The notes under the pieces are model-generated. The model worked only from the letters and a program-made list of their open reading frames with translations. It had not been told where the DNA came from and searched no databases. 14,705 bases of DNA from JBBFMJ01 sp037441225 (GTDB lineage: Bacteria; Acidobacteriota; Thermoanaerobaculia; UBA2201), in contig JBBISU010000079.1 in NCBI GenBank assembly GCA_037441225.1, positions 1 through 14,705 on the forward strand, read 5' to 3'. This document shows positions 1 through 6,033 of this stretch, piece after piece (within the stretch, counting starts at the first letter, position 1; each line of letters begins with the position of its first letter). The position numbers and the translations under genes were made by a program.

Positions 1-772
1 CAATTCCTTCTATATACATTATATCTGTATAAGATATTTTTGCCCCTCTGGCAATCCCATTATTTTCTTCCCCTTCTGCAAAACCAACGGCTGTCCCAGC
101 AGTATGCGTTCCATGGGCTTCTTTGTCAGTTGTGGTTGGGGATCTATAAGCAACAATTTTTCTATGGTTTGGACCAATTTCATTTACTTCATCTTTGAAA
201 TAGCAGGAGTCCTTATAAATTTCTGTATCAATATGTCCAATTATTTCTCCTTCCCCATTCAAGTTTTCATCATAAAAAGGATACCAGTTTTGCTCATTTG
301 ACTGAATTACCCAGCTTGTTGTATCATTTCTTAAATTTATCTCCCAATCATTTTCAATATAAGCAATATCTTCTCTTTCAACAAAATTTAAAATATCCTC
401 AAATGGAAAACATATCCTATGTGTCTTTAACCCATTTTCTTCCACTTTTAAATACCTATAACAACTTGTCTTTTTCTTTAAATTTAATTTCCATTCTTTT
501 TCAAAATGTCTTATTGCTTTTATTTTTTTATCAAAATATAATTTTTCCCATTGCATTCTATCAATATAAACTAAATAATTGTTATTGTGAATATAAGCTA
601 ATGGCTTTATCTTAAATTTTTCAAGATACTTACTTTTTTCATTTAGATTTACTAAAAACAATGCCTTTTCTTTCTTTTGAGGAAAGAATTCTTTAATTTG
701 CTTTTCACCTATTTTTTCTTCAATGAAAGAAAAATTAAAAAAGATTTGGAAAAAAATTATTAAATATAACAT
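1..772 (-). CDS. Secreted S8 subtilase, N-terminal part (runs off the left edge)
   Basis: Reading the minus strand from ATG 772-770 gives 257 uninterrupted codons, cut by the window edge. Residues 1-17 are hydrophobic (LYLIIFFQIFF) and look like a signal peptide. Residues 20-170 would be a propeptide or N-terminal domain. Two subtilisin catalytic motifs follow: the Asp block IIGHIDTEI with Asp182, and the His block HGTHTAG with His220. The Ser block would lie beyond position 1. The usual DSG/DTG around the Asp is DTE here. The family is serine endopeptidases, normally exported and self-processed; the substrate cannot be predicted. The gene starts 8 nt after the stop of the DUF885 gene, shows no clear Shine-Dalgarno, and has its own promoter-like sequence just upstream. 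The family call is secure; location outside the cytoplasm is inferred from the leader. Confidence 0.88.
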   Translation of the reverse strand, partial: MLYLIIFFQIFFNFSFIEEKIGEKQIKEFFPQKKEKALFLVNLNEKSKYLEKFKIKPLAYIHNNNYLVYIDRMQWEKLYFDKKIKAIRHFEKEWKLNLKKKTSCYRYLKVEENGLKTHRICFPFEDILNFVEREDIAYIENDWEINLRNDTTSWVIQSNEQNWYPFYDENLNGEGEIIGHIDTEIYKDSCYFKDEVNEIGPNHRKIVAYRSPTTTDKEAHGTHTAGTAVGFAEGEENNGIARGAKISYTDIMYIEGI

Positions 773-780
773 ATTTTATT

Positions 781-2439
781 TTAACATAGAAACTTCTTTT
801 TTTTAATCCAATTGTTTACTTTTTCTTTTAATAAATTTAGGGGAAGGGAGCCATCTTTAAGTAAAATATGGTGAAATTCTTTTAAATTAAATTTATCTTT
901 TAATTCTTTTTCTGCTCTTTCTTTTAAATCAAAGAATACCTGTTCACCAATCTTATAAGTCAATGCTTGTCCCGGGTAAACAACATATCGTAGTATCTCA
1001 ATTTCTGCTTCTTCTTTTTTGAAATTTCCTTCCTCCATTAAAATTTTAATTGCCTTATTTTTATTAAATTTTCCAGTGTGAATTCCAATGTCTAAAATTA
1101 ATCTCAAAGTCCTCCAGATTTTATTTTTTTTAATTACCCTTTTATAATTTTCATCTCTTATAATACCTATTTTATATGCAAGGTTTTCTGAATAAAAAGC
1201 CCAACCCTCAACAAAAGCTTCAAAAATATGGTATCTTAAAAAAGAAGGAAGGTCTTTCTTTTCTCTTTGCAATGAAATTTGAAAATGGTGTCCTGGGATT
1301 GCTTCATGGAAAAAGATTGCTAAAAGTTCATTTAAATTTTTTTTCTTTGCTAAATTTAAATTTAGATAAAAGATTGGTTCTGATTTCTTATCAATGCTCC
1401 CTACAAAATATTCGCCTAATGAAGATGTCTTTTCCTTATACTTTTCCATTGGCAAAATTTTAAAATCCTTTTTTGGAAATTCAAAGAAATATTCTTTTAA
1501 TTTTTCTTTTAATTCCTTTTTGAATTTATTCAGATATTTTATATAATCTTTTATTTTTTTGCTTTCTTTTTGCAAATCTTTATCTTTTTCTTTTAATTCC
1601 TTTAATTCTTTTAAAGCATAACTATATATATCTTCTGGCTCAATATTTAAAGTTGTAAATCTTAATATTTTTGCTTTATACCATTCATAGCCTTTTGGCA
1701 AATTATATAAACCAATTTTTTCATTACAATTTTTTAAATATTCTTCTTTTAAAAAATTATATATTTTTTCATAAGAAAATAAAACTTTATTTTCAATTTC
1801 TTTTTTGATTTTTTCAATTTCCTTTTCTTTATCTTTTCCTTTATATTCTTTTTCAATTAAATAAATTGGCTTAAAAATTGGATTTTTTTCTCTTTTTGTT
1901 GAAATAAAATATTCCATTTGTTTTAATATTTTTTCAACAATTATGGAGGGGAGGAGAACCTTTAAAGAAATTCCTTTTTTTAAATTTGAAATTGCTACCT
2001 CTGCCCAATCTTTAAAATAGTTTATTTTCTTATGAAAATTTAAAATTTCTTTTTTATTTTTAAAACTTTGATTTAAACCAGATGAAATGGCTGGGAAAAT
2101 TAAATGGAAGGAATAAAAATGATTAATTGGAAGAAGGTTATCAGGAAATAAAAGTTCTTTTAATGAAATATCACAAGTTATTTTTAATGCTTTTAAATGA
2201 ATCTTTTTTTCTTCCTCTAATTCATTTAAATTTATATTTTCAATTATATTTTTATATTTCTTGTAAAAGTTCTTCTCCTTTTTTTTAAACTCTTCAGAAA
2301 TACATACAGGGATTTCTTCTATTTTATCCAATACATTGAAGCCTAAAAAAGACGCCTCAAAGGGATATAAGGAAAGCCACTCATTAAAATAATCATCAAA
2401 AATTTTATTTATTTTATTCATTAAGTTTAATTCTATCAC
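781..2439 (-). CDS. DUF885 family metallopeptidase-like protein
   Basis: The 552-residue product has the DUF885 signature HEAIPGHH at 378-385, followed by the conserved FVEGWAFYSE block at about 409-418. Together these look like a zinc site, with His378, His384 or His385 and Glu411 as likely ligands. The length is usual for the family, which is often annotated as dipeptidyl carboxypeptidase-like; substrates are mostly unknown. I see no convincing signal peptide, so a cytoplasmic location is likely. The region at about 185-320 is very Lys/Glu-rich and probably helical. The start at 2439 is GTG; the first in-frame ATG is six codons later (2421). Neither has a Shine-Dalgarno, and a TATAAT box lies only 13 nt upstream of the GTG. 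The subtilase gene follows after 8 nt, forming a small peptidase pair. Confidence 0.85.
   Translation of the reverse strand: MIELNLMNKINKIFDDYFNEWLSLYPFEASFLGFNVLDKIEEIPVCISEEFKKKEKNFYKKYKNIIENINLNELEEEKKIHLKALKITCDISLKELLFPDNLLPINHFYSFHLIFPAISSGLNQSFKNKKEILNFHKKINYFKDWAEVAISNLKKGISLKVLLPSIIVEKILKQMEYFISTKREKNPIFKPIYLIEKEYKGKDKEKEIEKIKKEIENKVLFSYEKIYNFLKEEYLKNCNEKIGLYNLPKGYEWYKAKILRFTTLNIEPEDIYSYALKELKELKEKDKDLQKESKKIKDYIKYLNKFKKELKEKLKEYFFEFPKKDFKILPMEKYKEKTSSLGEYFVGSIDKKSEPIFYLNLNLAKKKNLNELLAIFFHEAIPGHHFQISLQREKKDLPSFLRYHIFEAFVEGWAFYSENLAYKIGIIRDENYKRVIKKNKIWRTLRLILDIGIHTGKFNKNKAIKILMEEGNFKKEEAEIEILRYVVYPGQALTYKIGEQVFFDLKERAEKELKDKFNLKEFHHILLKDGSLPLNLLKEKVNNWIKKKKFLC
783..811 (-). promoter_or_regulatory. 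Candidate promoter for the subtilase gene
   Basis: On the minus strand TTGGAT (811-806) and TATGTT (788-783) are separated by exactly 17 nt. The -10 hexamer ends 10 nt before the ATG at 772, so the transcript would start only about 3 nt ahead of the start codon. It overlaps the last codons of the upstream DUF885 gene. In such AT-rich DNA chance matches are common, but the same TTGGAT-17 arrangement occurs before the ATPase gene. Confidence 0.35.
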
Positions 2440-2452
2440 ATTTTAAAGTGTA

Positions 2453-2458
2453 ATTATA
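2453..2458 (-). promoter_or_regulatory. Candidate -10 box for the DUF885 gene
   Basis: A perfect TATAAT on the minus strand lies in the 160-bp gap between the FAH-fold gene and the DUF885 gene. It ends 13 nt before GTG 2439 and 31 nt before ATG 2421. No good -35 hexamer is seen 16-18 nt further upstream. The predicted leader is about 6 nt for the GTG start or about 24 nt for the ATG start. Confidence 0.35.
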
Positions 2459-2599
2459 GAACTAATTTCAATATTAAAAATTAAGTCATCAAAAGGGTTT
2501 TTTGTGTTTTGGAATTAAAATTTTGTAAAGCTCTTTCTTTAAAATAGCAAATATCAGTACCTATAATATTTTTTTAAAGATATTTTTATTAAAAAATAA

Positions 2600-3235
2600 T
2601 TAAAAAATCTTTATTTTAAAGGATGTTATTTTTTTGTTTTTTTCATAAAGAAAAGCTTCTGCTAAATCTCCAACTTTAAGCTCACCAATGCCAGAAGGAG
2701 TTCCTGTAAAAATAATATCCCCTTCTTTTAAAGGAATATAATTTGAAATTAATTTTAAAATTTCCTTTGGTTTTAAAATCATTTCACTAAAAGAACCTTC
2801 CTGCCTTTTTTCACCATTTACATTTAAAATAATTTTTAGGTCTTTTTCATTTTCAATTTCATAAAATTTGGAAATTGGAGCTGAAAAATCAAAGCCCTTT
2901 GATAAAAACCAGGGCTTTCCTTTTTCCTTTAATTCTTTTTGCAAATCTCTTAAAGTTAAATCAAGTCCAACGCCATAGCCAATTTCGTCTTTTAAATAAA
3001 GCAAAATGATTTCTATTTCATGGTGTAATAGCTTGCTAAATTTTGGTTTAGGAACTTTTTCAATTTTGTCTTCTTCAATCTGGATTAGTGCAGATAATGG
3101 TTTTATAAAAATTGCAGGTGTATCTTTTTCTTTTCCCATCTCTTTTATATGTTCGCTATAATTGCTTGTTAAGCAAAAAATCCTATTTGGTTCTATTGAT
3201 AATTCACTGGTTTTTTTTACAAATTTTATAAGCAT
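2600..3235 (-). CDS. Fumarylacetoacetate hydrolase-fold (FAHD1/MhpD-type) protein
   Basis: The 211-residue protein has the core FAH fold in order: an N-terminal block NRIFCLTSNYSEH (17-29), the metal-binding HHEIE (Glu73 and Glu75), GLDLTLRD with the third acidic ligand Asp92, KGFDFSAPI, and the C-terminal FTGTPSGIGELKVGD. Members bind Mg or Mn and act on acylpyruvates, oxaloacetate or 2-keto-dienoates; the exact reaction cannot be read from the sequence. The length fits the short FAHD1-like class (about 220). ATG 3235 overlaps the end of the PLP-enzyme gene by 10 nt, and GGAAGGA lies 8 nt upstream within that gene, so the two are translationally coupled. Because the neighbour makes or cleaves 2-keto-acid-related amino acids, a 2-oxoacid clean-up role is plausible but only inferred. 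Confidence 0.85.
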   Translation of the reverse strand: MLIKFVKKTSELSIEPNRIFCLTSNYSEHIKEMGKEKDTPAIFIKPLSALIQIEEDKIEKVPKPKFSKLLHHEIEIILLYLKDEIGYGVGLDLTLRDLQKELKEKGKPWFLSKGFDFSAPISKFYEIENEKDLKIILNVNGEKRQEGSFSEMILKPKEILKLISNYIPLKEGDIIFTGTPSGIGELKVGDLAEAFLYEKNKKITSFKIKIF

Positions 3236-4404
3236 AATTTAAGTCCTTCCTTTAAATCCTTTATAATATCTTTTATATCTTCACATCCAACAGATAATCT
3301 GACTAAGCCCTCTGATATACCTGCTTCTTCTCTTTGTTTTGGAGTGAGTCCAGAGTGGGTCATAGATGCAGGATGTTGAATTAGTGATTCAATTCCTCCA
3401 AGAGAAACAGCAAGGGCAGGAACTTTCAAATTATCCAAGAGCTTTACACCTGCAGAATACCCTCCTTTTAATATGAATGATATCATTGAGCCAGGTCCCC
3501 TCATTTGCTTTATAGCAATTTCTCTTTGGGGAAAGGACTTCAAGCCAGGATAAAAGACCTTTTCTACTGCTGGATGTTTTTCTAAAAAAGTAGCAATTTT
3601 TTTTGCATTTTCTTGCGCCTTTAAGACCCTTAAATGAAGAGTTTTTACCCCTCTTAAAATAAGCCACGCTTGATGGGGATCCATTGTTCCGCCCATATTT
3701 AATAAAACTTTTTTTGTTTTTTCACCTAAATTTTCATCTTTAAAAATCAAGACACCTCCTAAGGCATCTGAATGTCCGTTAATGTACTTGGTCAAAGAAT
3801 GCAAAACAATATCTGCTCCAAATTCGAGAGGATTTTGAAGAATTGGGCTTGAAAAAGTATTATCTACTGCAAGGATTGCACCATTTGAATGGGCTATTTC
3901 TGCACATTTTTTAATATCTGTTATTTTCAATGTTGGATTTGCTGGTGTTTCAATATAAATCAATTTTGTATTTTTTTTAATTGATTTTTTTATTAGCCCA
4001 ATATTTGATGTGTCAATAAAAGAATATTCAACACCAAAACGGGAAAATTCTTTTTCCATTATCATCCTTGATGGAGCATATATACAATCAGTTCCAATCA
4101 TATGGTCACCTTTGTTTAAAATAGAAAAATAAAGAGTAGAGACAGCAGCCATTCCTGTGGCTGTTGCCAGCCCTAAAGTCCCTTTTTCTAACATAGCCAA
4201 TGTCTTTTCCAATCGTTCAATTGTTGGATTCTTAAGGCGAGTGTAAATATAACCCTTTCCTGTTAAAAATCTATTTGAGCCTTCTTCTGTTGATGGAAAT
4301 TTAAAAATGGATGTTTGATAAATTGGCGTTACAACTGCCCCTGATTTTTCATCCCCTTTTCCATCAGAATGAACACAAATTGTTTCTGGAGTTTCGAAAT
4401 CCAT
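3226..4404 (-). CDS. Cys/Met metabolism PLP-dependent enzyme (cystathionine gamma-synthase/lyase family)
   Basis: The 392-residue length is typical of this fold-type I family. Visible landmarks are YTRLKNPT (54-61, phosphate-binding Tyr and Arg), ATGMAAVS (81-88), VDNTFSSP with the PLP-pyridine Asp181, the Schiff-base Lys206 in HSLTKYINGHSD, and the C-terminal SLGGIESLIQHPASMTHS substrate-carboxylate region. The family does trans-sulfuration: cystathionine gamma-synthase, gamma-lyase, O-acetylhomoserine sulfhydrylase or methionine gamma-lyase. The Cys typical of methionine gamma-lyase after the active-site Tyr is replaced (IYAPSR at about 108-113), which argues against that activity but does not choose among the others. 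The start is preceded by GGGGG about 5 nt upstream. It lies 12 nt downstream of the ATPase gene and overlaps the FAH-fold gene. Confidence 0.9.
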   Translation of the reverse strand: MDFETPETICVHSDGKGDEKSGAVVTPIYQTSIFKFPSTEEGSNRFLTGKGYIYTRLKNPTIERLEKTLAMLEKGTLGLATATGMAAVSTLYFSILNKGDHMIGTDCIYAPSRMIMEKEFSRFGVEYSFIDTSNIGLIKKSIKKNTKLIYIETPANPTLKITDIKKCAEIAHSNGAILAVDNTFSSPILQNPLEFGADIVLHSLTKYINGHSDALGGVLIFKDENLGEKTKKVLLNMGGTMDPHQAWLILRGVKTLHLRVLKAQENAKKIATFLEKHPAVEKVFYPGLKSFPQREIAIKQMRGPGSMISFILKGGYSAGVKLLDNLKVPALAVSLGGIESLIQHPASMTHSGLTPKQREEAGISEGLVRLSVGCEDIKDIIKDLKEGLKLCL

Positions 4405-4416
4405 AATACCCCCTTT

Positions 4417-5670
4417 TTATTTTGATTGTGATACCTTATTATAAATAAAAGATAAAAATTCATCAGGTGTAAAAATTTTACAGTCCCCAAAATCTTGAAC
4501 CCTTTTACTTTTCATAAGATATAAAGCTCTATGACATATATATTCAAAATTATATCTAAAATTTTGTCCTTTTAAATCTTCATGCATTTTCTGAAGAGTT
4601 GTTAATTGCTTATCTAAAATGAAGTTTGGCTCTTCTCTTTCATATTTTGGAGGAATTTCCTTCTTTTTTATTTTTTCTGTTTTAAGCCCTAAATAAACAT
4701 AAGATAATTTATTAATTTCCTCTGCTATTTTATTTGGTGGTTTTCTTTCTTTCTGATAAATTATTGCAGGAACCCTTAAACTATTTGCTTTGTTTATCTC
4801 TGGTGATTCTACAATCCAGCCCAAATTGGTAGTATTAAACCTTGAAGAAACATTTTTTGTAAGATTTGTGATAAAGGGCTGGACTGCTTTTTCATAGGAA
4901 TTTTTAATTCCATTGAACATATTTAAAACATAAAAAACCTGAAAATATTCTAATATGTTCTGGATTATTTCAATGATAGGATGTTCGCCTAAAGCATGCT
5001 TTAAATCAATTAAAAAGGCATCTAAATTTGGTATTGACTGGTCATAAGTATCTTCAACAGTATCAATTAAGGAATTTATTAATTTTGAAATTGATTGTCC
5101 ACCTTTTAGTGAATTATAAAGAGGAGAAGAAGGGTTAAAAATTATTCTAAGCTTTCTGAATAAAATTGCTTTTACTATATCAGAAGCAGCCATTGTTGCT
5201 GCAGGGAGGTGAGGAGTAAAGATTAAAATACCTGAATTTGAGAAAGGAAGAAAATCAATGACATTTGGATCAAGCCCTGCTTTTATATCCAAAACTATAA
5301 ACTTTGAATCCAGGTTATTTATTGCTTCAATCAATTTCTTTTTATTTTTAGATGTTAAATTTGAAATTTCATCAATGAAATGGGCAGGTCCCGGAATAAA
5401 TGAAAATTCTTTAAATCTTCCTTCTGGATCCCATTTGTCAGGGATCTTATTTTGGCATTCTTCAAGAGATTCATTTTTTTTGAAAAAATGATAGAGGTCT
5501 TTTTTTATATCTACATCTAAAACATTTCTTATTGATGAAGTTCCTGTATCTAAATCAACTAAAATAGTTCTTCCATATTGGCTTAATGTCAAAGCAAAAT
5601 TAATAGCAAAGGTTGTCTTTCCGACGCCCCCTTTTCCAGAAGAAACCGAAATTATCCTTTTGTTTTTCAT
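4417..5670 (-). CDS. MinD/ParA-like deviant Walker A ATPase
   Basis: The 417-residue protein begins with a deviant Walker A motif KGGVGKTT (13-20, signature Lys13 and catalytic Lys18). Walker A-prime VDLDTGTSS follows, with Asp39 and Asp41, and a Walker B-like stretch FIVLDIKAGLD comes further on. This is the MinD/FlhG/Mrp class, which dimerises on ATP and usually positions or loads partner complexes. It is longer than MinD or FlhG (about 260-300); the C-terminal 120 residues beyond the ATPase core are Lys-rich and I do not recognise a domain in them. There is no obvious membrane-targeting amphipathic end and no flagellar or division gene nearby, so the partner is unknown. It is the first gene of the three-gene unit with the PLP enzyme and FAH-fold gene. 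ATG 5670 lacks a strong Shine-Dalgarno and sits close to a promoter-like sequence. Confidence 0.85.
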   Translation of the reverse strand: MKNKRIISVSSGKGGVGKTTFAINFALTLSQYGRTILVDLDTGTSSIRNVLDVDIKKDLYHFFKKNESLEECQNKIPDKWDPEGRFKEFSFIPGPAHFIDEISNLTSKNKKKLIEAINNLDSKFIVLDIKAGLDPNVIDFLPFSNSGILIFTPHLPAATMAASDIVKAILFRKLRIIFNPSSPLYNSLKGGQSISKLINSLIDTVEDTYDQSIPNLDAFLIDLKHALGEHPIIEIIQNILEYFQVFYVLNMFNGIKNSYEKAVQPFITNLTKNVSSRFNTTNLGWIVESPEINKANSLRVPAIIYQKERKPPNKIAEEINKLSYVYLGLKTEKIKKKEIPPKYEREEPNFILDKQLTTLQKMHEDLKGQNFRYNFEYICHRALYLMKSKRVQDFGDCKIFTPDEFLSFIYNKVSQSK

Positions 5671-5683
5671 TTCTATCTAAATA

Positions 5684-5712
5684 TTTTTACCATATTTTTA
5701 AAAAAAATCCAA
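5684..5712 (-). promoter_or_regulatory. Candidate promoter for the ATPase / trans-sulfuration unit
   Basis: On the minus strand TTGGAT (5712-5707) and TAAAAA (5689-5684) are spaced by 17 nt, with the -10 ending 13 nt before ATG 5670. The -35 hexamer and spacing are the same as at the subtilase promoter. The -10 is a weak match. Confidence 0.3.
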
Positions 5713-5881
5713 ATTATTTCTATTGATAAAATATTAGAAAAAAAATAAGATTTCAATTTTTGTTTAAGGAGATTTTATTTAAAATTTTATTATCCCTATT
5801 TTCAAGAAATAAAAGCGTAAATAGAGCAGTTGCAATTCTATGTAGAAATAAGTTTTAAAGATAAATTTCTTTATACCCCAA

Positions 5882-5942
5882 AATAATTGTCATCTCTGCT
5901 ATAAAGAGTAATTACTTTTCTAAAAGGAAGTAGACAATTATT
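5882..5942 (+). other. Possible three-way-junction RNA element
   Basis: A perfect 10-bp inverted repeat, AATAATTGTC (5882-5891) and GACAATTATT (5933-5942), encloses two further hairpins. The first is CTCT/AGAG (5894-5897 with 5905-5908, 7-nt loop). The second runs from 5913 to 5932 (TACTT pairing with AAGTA plus two G-U pairs, 6-nt loop) and abuts the closing stem. It is not a riboswitch class I recognise. The sequence could instead be an operator or chance pairing in AT-rich DNA. Confidence 0.25.
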
Positions 5943-5964
5943 AAAAAGGAATTTTATTTGGTGA

Positions 5965-6000
5965 AAAAAATCTTTTATTTTAAAAGTTTTTTATATTTTT
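5965..6000 (+). terminator. Possible AT-only hairpin terminator
   Basis: Six A (5965-5970) and CTTTTA (5972-5977) pair with TAAAAG (5981-5986) and six T (5987-5992), giving 12 bp with one bulged T and a TTT loop. A T-rich tract (ATATTTTT) follows. It could end a short transcript coming from the intergenic region before the downstream promoter. It has only two G-C pairs or fewer, so efficiency is doubtful. Confidence 0.25.
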
Positions 6001-6019
6001 TAAACAGAATAAGTTAAGA

Positions 6020-6025
6020 TATAAT
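6020..6025 (+). promoter_or_regulatory. -10 box of the S55/bc operon, leaderless arrangement
   Basis: A perfect TATAAT ends 8 nt before ATG 6034, so the usual initiation distance puts the transcript start at 6032-6034, at or next to the start codon. No Shine-Dalgarno-like sequence precedes this ATG, whereas the downstream genes of the operon have purine-rich sites. The -35 region is only a poor T-rich match. Confidence 0.55.
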
Positions 6026-6033
6026 ATATTGCT

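Larger units (their letters stand above)
5671..6033. other. 363-bp divergent intergenic region
   Basis: This gap separates the minus-strand ATPase unit from the plus-strand S55/bc operon. From left to right it holds a minus-strand promoter (5684-5712), a small palindrome TTCTA-TG-TAGAA (5836-5847), a possible branched RNA structure (5882-5942), an AT-only hairpin with T-tract (5965-6000) and a TATAAT box (6020-6025). A short open stretch near 5779-5862 has an AAGGAG ahead of it but no usual start codon. I find no convincing protein gene or tRNA here. Confidence 0.6.

Noticed and set aside
104..615. Two plus-strand open frames at the left end
   Set aside because: The minus strand reads without interruption as a subtilase with both Asp and His catalytic motifs across the same bases, so these are antisense shadows.
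2576..2612. AT-only hairpin (AAAGAT-type arms) at the 3' end of the FAH-fold gene
   Set aside because: Read on the minus strand, the direction of the gene, it is followed by an A-run rather than a T-tract, and it overlaps the final codons, so it is a poor terminator.
5830..5862. Single CRISPR-repeat-like stretch beginning GTTGCAATTC with an inner TTCTA-TG-TAGAA palindrome
   Set aside because: It occurs once only. No second copy or regular spacing is visible anywhere in the window, and there are no cas genes.
5779..5862. Short open frame of about 28 codons after AAGGAG in the divergent gap
   Set aside because: It has no ATG, GTG or TTG at a usable distance from the AAGGAG, and the sequence resembles random AT-rich DNA.
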